A DNA stretch of 51,758 bases from an uncultured Eggerthellaceae bacterium (GTDB lineage: Bacteria > Actinomycetota > Coriobacteriia > Coriobacteriales > Eggerthellaceae), in contig CAJOIP010000010.1 in the NCBI GenBank assembly GCA_905234785.1, positions 1-51,758 of the forward strand, written 5' to 3'. Both the position numbers and the translations under genes were made by a program. Position 1 is the stretch's first letter. Every line of letters begins with the position of its first letter. Shown piece by piece: positions 35,704 to 42,969 of this stretch. Under the pieces are notes generated by a model. The model was not told the DNA's origin. It saw only the letters and a program-made list of their open reading frames with translations, and made no database searches.

Positions 35704-37005
35704 GTGGGAGAGATCGTAAAGAAGTACACCGAGACGAGCCTTGTGCTGCGCATCGTCATCGGCCTTGTCATCGGTGCCGTCATCGGCTTGCTGCTGCCGT
35801 CGGACGGCTCTATCGTGCCGGCCATCATCACGCTTCTGGGCACGCTGTTCGTAAGCGCCCTGAAGGCGGTCGCGCCCATCCTCGTGTTCTTCCTCATCAT
35901 CAGCGCGCTCGCAGGCGCCCAGGCGCCCGGCTCGATGCGCACCATCATCATCCTCTACATCGTGTCGACGTTCGTCGCCGCGCTCGTCGCGGTCGTCGGC
36001 AGCTACCTGTTCCCCATGACGCTGACGCTGGCCGACGCCGGCGACGTTTCGCAGTCGTCCCCTGCGGGCATCGGCGAGGTCTTGAACACGCTGCTCATGA
36101 ACATCGTGGCCAACCCGGTCGCGTCGCTCGTGAACGCCAACTACATCGGCATCCTCGTGTGGGCGGCCATGATCGGCGTGGCGCTGCGTGCCGCCCGCAA
36201 CAGCACCAAGGAGGTCTTCGCCGACATCTCCGACGCCATCGCCACGCTCGTGCGCTGGATCATCAACTTGGCCCCGTTCGGCATCCTCGGCTTGGTCTAC
36301 GACGCCGTCGCCACCAACGGTGTGGAAATCTTCATCGAGTACGGCCAGCTCATCGCCCTGCTCGTATGCTGCATGCTGTTCATCGCGCTGGTCGCCAACC
36401 CCATCATCGTGTTCGTGCTGACGCGCAAGAACCCCTACCCGCTCGTGCTGCGCTGCCTGAAGGATTCGGGCATCACGGCGTTCTTCACCCGCAGCTCCGC
36501 GGCGAACATCCCCGTGAACCTGGAGCTCTGCGAGAAACTCGGCCTCGACAAGAACCTGTATTCGGTCTCGATTCCGCTCGGCGCCACCATCAACATGGCC
36601 GGCGCGGCCGTCACCATCACGGTCATGGCCATGCAGGCCGCCAACACCGTGGGACTCACGGTCGACATTCCCACCGCCGTCATCCTGTCGGCGCTGGCCG
36701 CCGTTTCCGCGTGCGGCGCATCGGGCGTTCCCGGCGGGTCGCTTCTGCTGATCCCGCTCGCCTGCTCGCTGTTCGGCATTCCGAACGACGTGGCCATGCA
36801 GGTCGTCGCCATCGGCTTCATCATCGGCGTTATCCAGGACTCGTGCGAGACCGCGCTGAACTCGTCGTCTGACGCGTTGTTCACGGCAACGGCCGAGTAC
36901 CGCATCTGGAAGAAGGAAGGCCGCGACTTCAAGATGGGCAAGGACGCCGCGCCGGCTGACGCGAAGGCCGACCAGGCTTCCGAGCCGACCGAAGAGGCAG
37001 CGTAA
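35704..37005 (+). CDS. sstT: Serine/threonine:Na+ symporter SstT
   Basis: 433 residues from the GTG at 35704, which has AAGGAGGG upstream. Member of the dicarboxylate/amino acid:cation symporter family: polytopic, with [43 protein letters not shown], and [16 protein letters not shown], the substrate and sodium sites. [17 protein letters not shown] near the end is typical of SstT. The last 30 residues are a charged Ala/Asp/Glu tail. Probably read from the tRNA-Leu promoter as well. The next gene begins 19 bp later. Confidence 0.93.
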   Translation: MGEIVKKYTETSLVLRIVIGLVIGAVIGLLLPSDGSIVPAIITLLGTLFVSALKAVAPILVFFLIISALAGAQAPGSMRTIIILYIVSTFVAALVAVVGSYLFPMTLTLADAGDVSQSSPAGIGEVLNTLLMNIVANPVASLVNANYIGILVWAAMIGVALRAARNSTKEVFADISDAIATLVRWIINLAPFGILGLVYDAVATNGVEIFIEYGQLIALLVCCMLFIALVANPIIVFVLTRKNPYPLVLRCLKDSGITAFFTRSSAANIPVNLELCEKLGLDKNLYSVSIPLGATINMAGAAVTITVMAMQAANTVGLTVDIPTAVILSALAAVSACGASGVPGGSLLLIPLACSLFGIPNDVAMQVVAIGFIIGVIQDSCETALNSSSDALFTATAEYRIWKKEGRDFKMGKDAAPADAKADQASEPTEEAA

Positions 37006-37024
37006 AGCCACGCGCCTTCGCGCA

Positions 37025-37915
37025 ATGCCTGTGAAGAACACGCTTTTCCACGCCGCCCTCGTCTTCCTCGCCGGCGCGAGCTACGGCTTCATAGTTCCCG
37101 CCGTGAAATCGGCCATATCGGTCGGGGTGTACCCGGCTGACTTCCTGCCGCTGCAGTACCTGGTGGCGCTCGCCGCGTGCCTGGGGTTCGCGCTCGCCCG
37201 CCGCGTGAAGTTCGCCTCGCCCGCCGCGTGCGCGAAGATGGCGCTGCTCGGGGTGCTCACGGGCTTTACCTCGATTTGCTACTACACGAGCGTATCGCTT
37301 CTGCCGGGCGCCGTGGCGCTGACGTTGCTGTTCCAATACGTGTGGGTGAGCGTGCTCGTCGAATGCGTCGTGGAGCGGCACCTTCCCTCGCGCTCGACCG
37401 TCGTGGCCGTTGCCATCGTGCTCGTGGGGACGGTGTTCGCCGCAGGCTTGTTCGAGGGGTCGATCGGCACGCTCGATCCGTTCGGGGTCGCGATGGGCGC
37501 AGGCTCGGCCGTCTTCTACGCGCTGTTCCTGTACCTGTCGGGCCGCATCGGCGCCGACCAGCCCGCGTCCCTGCGGGCGGCGATGCTTCCCATCGGCGGC
37601 TTGGTCGTGACGTCGCTGGCGAACCCCGCCTGCTACGCCACGGCGCTGTTCGACGCGAACGTGTGGCCGTATGCGATCGGGATGTCGGTTCTCGGCGTCA
37701 TCTTGCCGACGACGCTCATCAACTACGCCAGCCCCAAGCTCTCGACGGGCATGGTGTCGGTCATGGCGTCGAGCGAGCTGCCCGTGGGAATTATCTCGGC
37801 CTGGGTCCTCGTCGCCGACGCCCCCACCCCGCTGACGCTGTTCGGCGCCATCCTGGTGCTCGCGGGCATCGTCGTGAAGCAGCTGCCTGAGCTTACATCC
37901 TCTCGGGCGCGCTGA
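37025..37915 (+). CDS. EamA/DMT family transporter
   Basis: 296 residues with about ten membrane segments in two homologous EamA halves (about 5-140 and 150-290). Segments such as GASYGFIVPAVKSA near the start and the KLSTGMVSVMASSELPVGIISAW stretch in the second half (given in pieces: STGMVSVMASSELPVG) are typical. Exporter of amino acids or metabolites by family; the substrate is unknown. No good ribosome binding site, so coupling to sstT is likely. Its last 23 bp overlap the 3' end of convergent argS. Confidence 0.85.
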   Translation: MPVKNTLFHAALVFLAGASYGFIVPAVKSAISVGVYPADFLPLQYLVALAACLGFALARRVKFASPAACAKMALLGVLTGFTSICYYTSVSLLPGAVALTLLFQYVWVSVLVECVVERHLPSRSTVVAVAIVLVGTVFAAGLFEGSIGTLDPFGVAMGAGSAVFYALFLYLSGRIGADQPASLRAAMLPIGGLVVTSLANPACYATALFDANVWPYAIGMSVLGVILPTTLINYASPKLSTGMVSVMASSELPVGIISAWVLVADAPTPLTLFGAILVLAGIVVKQLPELTSSRAR

Positions 37916-39593
37916 CGCCGAGGAGGCCCAGCGTGAGCGCCAGCAGGATGCGGGTTGCGTCCGCAAGCGCCAGGCGCGCGTCTTGCACGGCGGGTTCTTC
38001 GCCGATGATGTGGCAGTTCGTGTAGAACTGGTGGAAGAGGCTGGCGAGCTCCTGCGCGTAGTGCGTCAGGCGGTACGGCGCGCGGTCGCGGGCGGCCAGC
38101 GCGATCATCTCGGTGAAATCGTCCATCTTGCGCATGAGCGCGAGCTCCGATTCGTGCGTGAGCGCCGACAGGTCCACGCCTTCGGGCACCACGCGCGCCG
38201 CCAGCTCGTCGGCAGGCGCATCGGCGTCGGCCACCTTGCGCAGCACCGAGCAGATGCGCGCATGGGCGTACTGCACGTAGTACACCGGGTTCGACGCGTC
38301 CTGCTTCTTGGCGACCTCGATGTCGAAATCGACCGCCTGGTCGGACGAGCGCGACAGCATGAGGTAACGCGTGGCGTCCACGCCCACCTCGTCGACGAGC
38401 TCCTCGAACGTGACCATCTCGCCCGTGCGCTTCGACATGCGCACCGGCTCGCCGTCGCGCAGCAGGTTCACGAGCTGCCCGAGCACCACTTCCAGCATGC
38501 CGGGATGCCCCCATGCCTCCATCATGGCCTCGCAGCGCTTGATGTAGCCGTGGTGGTCGGCGCCCCAGATGTCGATGAGGCGGTCGAAGCCGCGGCAGAC
38601 CTTGTCGTAGTGGTAGGCCATGTCGCTCGTGAAATAGGTGAGCTCGCCGTTGGCCTTTATGAGCACGCGGTCCTTGTCGTCGCCGAACTCGGTCGAGCGG
38701 AACCACGTGGCGTCTTCCGCCTCGAAGATGTAGCCGCGCTCGCGCATGACCGCAAGCGCGCGGTCGACGGCCGATGTGCCCTCGGCGTCTTCCACGTACA
38801 GGTCGCGCTCGGAGAACCAGCGGTCGAACGTGGTGCCGAAGCGCTCGAGCAGGCGGTACTGGTCGTCGAGCATCTGATGGTAGCCGATCTCGCGGAACGC
38901 GATCATGCGGTCGTGCTCGCCCATGTCCTCGTATGCGCGCCCTTCGCGGTCGATGATGCCCTGCGCGATGTCGGCCACGTACGCGCCGCCGTAGCACTCC
39001 TCGGGCATTTCCACATCGTGGCCGAGCAACTGCATGTAGCGCACCGAGATGGAATTGCCGAACACGTCCATCTGGGTGCCGTGGTCGTTGACGTAGAACT
39101 CCTCGTACACGTCGTAGCCCGCATGGCGCATGACGCGCGCCATGGAATCGCCCAGCGCCGCCCAGCGCCCGTGGCCGATGTGCATGGGGCCCGTGGGGTT
39201 CGCGGAGATGTACTCGAGGTTCACCTTGCGCTCGCCTTCCGCCACCGTGCCGCGCCCGTAGTCTGCGCGCTGCTCGCGGATGGCCGCCACGACGCCCTGC
39301 AGCGCCGCGTCGGTAAGGCGGAAGTTGATGAAGCCGGGGCCTGCGATCTCGGCGGACTTCACCACGTCGTTTGCGGGGATGTGGTCGACGATGGCCTGGG
39401 CGATGTCGCGCGGGTTGGCGTGCGCCAGCTTTGCCGAGCGCATGGCCACCGTGGAGGCCCAGTCGCCGTTTTCCGGATCGCGCGGGCGTTCGAGCGCAGC
39501 CGCCGGCGCTTCGTCAAGGGCGAGCGCCCCATCGGCGATGGCGGCGGCAATGGCCTGGTTGACAACGGTTTCCAGCTGTTCGCGAATCTGCAT
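37893..39593 (-). CDS. argS: Arginyl-tRNA synthetase
   Basis: 566 residues. Class I synthetase with an N-terminal Add-1 domain (1-115), the HIGH motif in ANPTGPMHIGHGRWAALGDS, the degenerate KMSKS segment RMSKRTGEMVTFEEL, and a DALR anticodon-binding domain ending LLGVSAPERM. The stop region overlaps the EamA gene on the other strand. In the 171-bp upstream gap a TAGAAT (minus, 39646-39651) and a palindrome GCGGAA-TAT-TTCCGC (39628-39642) are seen. Confidence 0.97.
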   Translation of the reverse strand: MQIREQLETVVNQAIAAAIADGALALDEAPAAALERPRDPENGDWASTVAMRSAKLAHANPRDIAQAIVDHIPANDVVKSAEIAGPGFINFRLTDAALQGVVAAIREQRADYGRGTVAEGERKVNLEYISANPTGPMHIGHGRWAALGDSMARVMRHAGYDVYEEFYVNDHGTQMDVFGNSISVRYMQLLGHDVEMPEECYGGAYVADIAQGIIDREGRAYEDMGEHDRMIAFREIGYHQMLDDQYRLLERFGTTFDRWFSERDLYVEDAEGTSAVDRALAVMRERGYIFEAEDATWFRSTEFGDDKDRVLIKANGELTYFTSDMAYHYDKVCRGFDRLIDIWGADHHGYIKRCEAMMEAWGHPGMLEVVLGQLVNLLRDGEPVRMSKRTGEMVTFEELVDEVGVDATRYLMLSRSSDQAVDFDIEVAKKQDASNPVYYVQYAHARICSVLRKVADADAPADELAARVVPEGVDLSALTHESELALMRKMDDFTEMIALAARDRAPYRLTHYAQELASLFHQFYTNCHIIGEEPAVQDARLALADATRILLALTLGLLGVSAPERM

Positions 39594-39719
39594 GACATCC
39601 CCTCGTGTGCTTGTAGGCGCTCTGCGCGCGGAATATTTCCGCCTATTCTACCCCAGCTGGCACGTGCGGCGTTGCATCGGTGCATTTTTTGAGGGGCAGA
39701 AATATTTGCGCATAGCATC

Positions 39720-39748
39720 TTGCGCGGCGAAGGTGAAATCCGTAAACT
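39720..39748 (+). promoter_or_regulatory. Promoter of tRNA-His
   Basis: TTGCGC at 39720-39725 and TAAACT at 39743-39748 with exactly 17 bp between. The predicted start is about 10 bp before the tRNA. Confidence 0.6.
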
Positions 39749-39764
39749 ATCTCCTTGCGCTCAT

Positions 39765-39842
39765 GGTGGGTGTGGCCTAGTTGGCTAAGGCGCCAGATTG
39801 TGGCTCTGGAGATCGAGGGTTCAAGTCCCTTCACCCACCCCA
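39765..39842 (+). tRNA. tRNA-His (anticodon GUG)
   Basis: Acceptor GTGGGTG pairs with CACCCAC; the extra G at 39765 (G-1) faces C73, the histidine identity feature. Anticodon stem CCAGA/TCTGG with loop TTGTGGC, anticodon GTG. T arm GGGTTCAAGTCCC. CCA is encoded. Confidence 0.95.
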
Positions 39843-39876
39843 GCGCGCGTCGATGTGTGAATCGAGTGCGGATTGC

Positions 39877-39905
39877 TTGCAAACGCCCGACGGTTCGCGT
39901 AATAT
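39877..39905 (+). promoter_or_regulatory. Promoter of tRNA-Lys
   Basis: TTGCAA at 39877-39882 and TAATAT at 39900-39905 with 17 bp between, ending 40 bp before the tRNA. Confidence 0.65.
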
Positions 39906-39944
39906 GATTCGGCGCGCCAGATGGCGCACCTGGAAGTGTTAAGA

Positions 39945-40020
39945 GGACCGGTAGCTTAGTTGGTAGAGCAGGGGACTCTTAATCCCAAGGTCCGGGGTTC
40001 GAGTCCCCGCCGGTCCACCA
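39945..40020 (+). tRNA. tRNA-Lys (anticodon CUU)
   Basis: Acceptor GGACCGG pairs with CCGGTCC, discriminator A, encoded CCA. Anticodon loop CTCTTAA gives CTT at 39978-39980. D arm AGCTTAGTTGGTAGAGC and T arm GGGGTTCGAGTCCCC are canonical. Confidence 0.96.
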
Positions 40021-40047
40021 CTTAACACTCCTACCGCACCGCAGATG

Positions 40048-40073
40048 AAGTCGACCGCTTGGCCGGCTTTTTT
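40048..40073 (+). terminator. Terminator after tRNA-Lys
   Basis: AAGTCGACC (40048-40056) pairs with GGCCGGCTT (40061-40069), with one G-U and one mismatch, followed by T residues to 40073. Confidence 0.6.
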
Positions 40074-40091
40074 CATATCTGGGAGGATGAC

Positions 40092-40931
40092 ATGCGCTAC
40101 CTGTTCCTCGACCCCGGCGATGATGCGCTCATCGAGATGTCCGAGATGCCCGTGGAAAGCGGTATCGCCATGGCGCTGCGCACGACCGGCTACGATGCCG
40201 ACGAGGACGAGGTCATCGCGCTTTCCATAGTCGATTTCGACGGCAACGAGCTGTTCGAGAAAACCGTGAAGCCCCAGAACGCCGAGGATTGGGAGGCGTC
40301 CGACGCCAGCGGCGGCTTGTCGCCCGCCGACGTTGCGGACGCGCCCGAGCTGTACCAGTTCGAGGAAGAGATCTCCGAGCTGTTCGAGAACGCCGAGATC
40401 GTCGTCGCCCAGCACCTGCCGTTCGCGAAGGCGATGATTGAGCAGAGCTGGGTCACGCTCCCCGATTTCAGGGGGTTCGACTTGCTCGAGGGCTTCAGGG
40501 AATCGCACTGCACGGACGACTACCGCAGCGAGCCGGCAGCGGCTGTCGCATTCGACGGCGTTGCCGGCTACTACGGGCTTTCCAACGGCGCCACGCTGAC
40601 CGACGAGGCGCGCGCCGTCGCCTCCGCGTACAAGGCGCTCGTGAAGGAACATGCCGACGAGCGGGCCGCTAAGGGCGAAGGGTACTGGTACGCCCACGAT
40701 GCGCGCATGGCCGAGCAGGCCGCAGACGACGCGAAGGCCCAGGCGGTGGCCGCCAAGCGCGAGAAGAACCTCAACCGCATGAACGGGCTTCTGTGGGTCG
40801 CGGCGTGCCTGATCTTCATCTCGCTCGACATTCAACTGTACCAGCGCGGCGCCGACGTGGGCGCCATGATCGTAGGCGGCGCCATCGCGGTGTTCGCGCT
40901 CATCCGCGCCATCGCGAACTTCCGCAAGTAG
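40092..40931 (+). CDS. Membrane-anchored protein with degenerate DEDD (DnaQ-like) exonuclease fold
   Basis: 279 residues. Residues about 27-190 follow the order of a DnaQ/RNase T exonuclease: TTGYDADEDEVIALSIVDFDGNELFEKTVKP, quoted in part as ALSIVDFDGNELFEKTVKP, then LSPADVADAPELYQFEEEI, then AEIVVAQHLPFAKAMIEQS. The catalytic acids are gone: the first motif DxE reads RTT, and the HNxxFD motif reads QHLPFA. Residues about 236-275 form two membrane helices (LLWVAACLIFISLDI and AMIVGGAIAVFALI). It may bind nucleic acid or protein at the membrane without cutting. GGGAGG precedes the ATG at 40092; the upstream in-frame start overlaps the tRNA terminator and is rejected. Confidence 0.65.
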   Translation: MRYLFLDPGDDALIEMSEMPVESGIAMALRTTGYDADEDEVIALSIVDFDGNELFEKTVKPQNAEDWEASDASGGLSPADVADAPELYQFEEEISELFENAEIVVAQHLPFAKAMIEQSWVTLPDFRGFDLLEGFRESHCTDDYRSEPAAAVAFDGVAGYYGLSNGATLTDEARAVASAYKALVKEHADERAAKGEGYWYAHDARMAEQAADDAKAQAVAAKREKNLNRMNGLLWVAACLIFISLDIQLYQRGADVGAMIVGGAIAVFALIRAIANFRK

Positions 40932-40996
40932 CGTTTTGGCAAATGCGAAACTCTGCTGGTGCTGACAAGCTCAGAACGTTTGCTGAACTCATGATT

Positions 40997-41028
40997 CTTA
41001 CCGCATTTCACGTTTTGCGGTAAGTTTT
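40997..41028 (+). terminator. Terminator of the exonuclease-like gene
   Basis: CTTACCGCA (40997-41005) pairs perfectly with TGCGGTAAG (41016-41024), followed by TTTTC. Confidence 0.75.
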
Positions 41029-41207
41029 CTTCAAACTGCATTGGTTTTCAATTTGCGACCTGGGCAAATGCAACCACTTTTTCGCGATTCAGCCAAATGT
41101 TGCCACAATTTATTAGCTACACAAGCAATTCTTACCGCGAAAACGTCGAGATGGTACGTTTTCGCCGAAGTGAACAACGATTGACCCTTTAGTCGATTGC
41201 AACCACC

Positions 41208-41259
41208 TGCCCTTAAGCCGTGTAGCTAGCAAAACTTGCCCTTAGGCCATGTAGTTAGC
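41208..41259. repeat. 23-bp direct repeat pair upstream of dapL
   Basis: 41208-41230 and 41237-41259 share the pattern TGCCCTTA-GCC-TGTAG-TAGC with four differences, at 29-bp spacing. They lie 40-90 bp upstream of the dapL -10 candidate, a position suited to regulator binding. Confidence 0.6.
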
Positions 41260-41341
41260 GAATGAAATCGTTTAACATTCTCGAATCATTGGGGCTCTAC
41301 AATTGCGGCTTGTGAAACGAACATGAGCCGAAAGGGGCACC

Positions 41342-42562
41342 ATGGCCGAAGTCAATGCCAACTATGCGAAGCTGCCGGGCAGCTACCTGTTCTCCGAGAT
41401 CGCGCGCCGCACGGCGGCGTTTTCAGAGGCGAACCAGGATGTGAAGCTCATAAAGATGGGAATCGGAGACGTCACGCGCCCGTTGGCGCCGGCGGTCATC
41501 GGCGCCATGCACGCCGCCGTCGACGACCTGGCGCGAGTCGAGACGTTCGCGGGGTACGGCCCCGAGCAGGGTTACGACTTTTTGCGCGATGCCATCGCCG
41601 AGCACGATTTCGCCGCGCGCGGAGCCGACATAGCCCCCGACGAGATCTTCGTCTCGGACGGCGCGAAGAGCGATTGCGGCAACATCGGCGACATCCTCGG
41701 GCCGAACAACAAGGTAGCGGTATGCGACCCGGTGTATCCCGTCTACGTCGACACGAACGCCATGGCCGGGCGGGCGGGCGACTACGACGAAGAGGCGCAG
41801 CGCTGGACGAACATCCATTACATGCCCACGACGGCGGAAAACGGCTTCTCGCCGGCTGTCCCCGATGAGACCGTCGACGTCATCTACCTGTGCTCGCCGA
41901 ACAACCCCACGGGCACGGTGCTCAATGTTGACCAGCTGCAAGCGTGGGTCGACTACGCGAACGCGCACGGCTCCATCATCATGTTCGACGCCGCATACGA
42001 GCGCTTCATCGTGGAAGACGGCATTCCCCATTCCATCTTCGAAATTCCCGGCGCCAAGACGTGCGCCATCGAGTTCCGCTCGTTTTCCAAGACAGCCGGC
42101 TTCACGGGCGCGCGCTGCGGCTACACGGTCGTTCCGCGCGAGCTCGAGCGGCAGGGAATGAGCCTGAACGCCATGTGGAACCGCCGCCAGACGACGAAGT
42201 TCAACGGCGCGTCGTACGTCATCCAGCGCGGCGCCGAGGCGGTGTTCACGCCCGAGGGCTCGAGGCAAACCGACGAGACGATCGAGTACTACCGTGCCAA
42301 CGCGCGCACGATCAAAAGTGGGTTGGAAAGCCTCGGCCTTGCCGTGTACGGAGCCGTGAACAGCCCGTACGTGTGGTGCAAGACGCCTGGCGACATGGGC
42401 TCGTGGGATTTCTTCACGCTACTGCTCGAAAAGGCGGGCGTCATCACGACGCCGGGCGCGGGCTTCGGCCCGTCGGGGGAAGGCTACATCCGCCTGACCG
42501 CGTTCGGCGACGCGGAAGCGACGCGCGAAGCCATCGACCGCATCGGAAAGCTGCGCCTGTAA
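41342..42562 (+). CDS. dapL: LL-diaminopimelate aminotransferase
   Basis: 406 residues, PLP-dependent fold-type I aminotransferase. Converts tetrahydrodipicolinate directly to LL-DAP with glutamate. GSYLFSEIARRTAAF near the start, KLIKMGIGDVTRPLAPAV, FVSDGAKSDCGNI, SPNNPTGTVL, and the Schiff-base Lys at about 250 in FRSFSKTAGFTGARCGYTV. AAAGG precedes the ATG. With ddh in the same window the cell has two acylation-free routes from tetrahydrodipicolinate toward meso-DAP. Confidence 0.96.
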   Translation: MAEVNANYAKLPGSYLFSEIARRTAAFSEANQDVKLIKMGIGDVTRPLAPAVIGAMHAAVDDLARVETFAGYGPEQGYDFLRDAIAEHDFAARGADIAPDEIFVSDGAKSDCGNIGDILGPNNKVAVCDPVYPVYVDTNAMAGRAGDYDEEAQRWTNIHYMPTTAENGFSPAVPDETVDVIYLCSPNNPTGTVLNVDQLQAWVDYANAHGSIIMFDAAYERFIVEDGIPHSIFEIPGAKTCAIEFRSFSKTAGFTGARCGYTVVPRELERQGMSLNAMWNRRQTTKFNGASYVIQRGAEAVFTPEGSRQTDETIEYYRANARTIKSGLESLGLAVYGAVNSPYVWCKTPGDMGSWDFFTLLLEKAGVITTPGAGFGPSGEGYIRLTAFGDAEATREAIDRIGKLRL

Positions 42563-42567
42563 AAAGA

Positions 42568-42607
42568 TTGCCAGTGGAAAGAAAGCTGGCACCCCCGGTA
42601 GGATTCG
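42568..42607. repeat. 40-bp direct repeat, distal copy of the tRNA-Arg 3' end and flank
   Basis: Identical to 42765-42804. It starts TTGCCAGTGGAAAGAAAGC and continues with the 3' terminal part of the tRNA-Arg gene up to the T loop. An inverted fragment of the tRNA T arm (TGGTCGTAGGTTCGAATCC) is at 42714-42732, between the two copies. Confidence 0.85.
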
Positions 42608-42666
42608 CTCGCGTCAAGGCCAAGCCGCCTTCGGCGGTCGCTTCGCGAGCCTTGACCCTCGCGGTA

Positions 42667-42694
42667 CCTGCGATATGCAAAAGCATATCGCAGG
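42667..42694. other. Perfect 12-bp hairpin within the repeat-bounded segment
   Basis: CCTGCGATATGC pairs perfectly with GCATATCGCAGG around AAAA. A second structure lies just before it: GTCAAGGC (42612-42619) can pair with GCCTTGAC near 42649, enclosing CCGCC-TTC-GGCGG. Confidence 0.6.
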
Positions 42695-42764
42695 GCTCGA
42701 ACCTCCCTATGAATGGTCGTAGGTTCGAATCCCCGCAATTGTCCTGTTGCCTGCAAGAATGCTT

Positions 42765-42804
42765 TTGCCAGTGGAAAGAAAGCTGGCACCCCCGGTAGGA
42801 TTCG
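42765..42804. repeat. 40-bp direct repeat, proximal copy overlapping tRNA-Arg
   Basis: The copy that forms the true 3' end of tRNA-Arg. With the 42568-42607 copy it bounds a 157-bp segment, the layout left by tRNA-directed integration (attL/attR) or by tandem duplication. Confidence 0.8.
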
Positions 42805-42859
42805 AACCTACGACCAATTGCTTAGAAGGCAACTGCTCTATCCCCTGAGCTACGGGGGC
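42784..42859 (-). tRNA. tRNA-Arg (anticodon UCU)
   Basis: On the minus strand GCCCCCG pairs with CGGGGGT (one G-U at the end), discriminator G, encoded CCA. The anticodon loop CTTCTAA in the stem TTGC/GCAA gives TCT. D arm AGCTCAGGGGATAGAGC and T arm GTAGGTTCGAATCCTAC are canonical. Confidence 0.95.
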
Positions 42860-42873
42860 GCAAGACCGCACGT

Positions 42874-42882
42874 ATCATACCA
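42874..42882 (-). promoter_or_regulatory. Extended -10 promoter of tRNA-Arg
   Basis: On the minus strand TGGTATGAT (TG-N-TATGAT), the -10 proper at 42879-42874, about 15 bp before the tRNA. It shares TAGTGGTATGAT with the tRNA-Leu promoter. Confidence 0.55.
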
Positions 42883-42969
42883 CTATGCAAATTGGACTGG
42901 TGCGCTATTTGCTAATCAAGAATGAGCACCCTTGGAAGCAGGCGCGATGGCCTTAAACAGCACCGCTGC

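Larger units (their letters stand above)
40932..41341. other. AT-rich intergenic stretch with nested short repeats
   Basis: 410 bp with no convincing gene on either strand and clearly lower GC than its surroundings. It holds a terminator (40997-41028), two copies of ATTCTTACCGC (near 40994 and 41129), a 10-bp inverted repeat GCGAAAACGT/ACGTTTTCGC (41138-41147 and 41157-41166), two GGCAAATGC copies (near 40936 and 41067), two GCAACCAC copies, a 23-bp direct repeat pair, and TACAAT at 41298-41303 as a -10 candidate for dapL. Confidence 0.6.

Noticed and set aside
41208..41259. CRISPR array
   Set aside because: Only two imperfect 23-bp copies with a 6-bp spacer and no cas genes in the window.
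42704..42764. A second tRNA gene on the plus strand with a T arm at 42714-42732
   Set aside because: Only a T-arm-like fragment is present; no acceptor, D or anticodon arm can be built around it.
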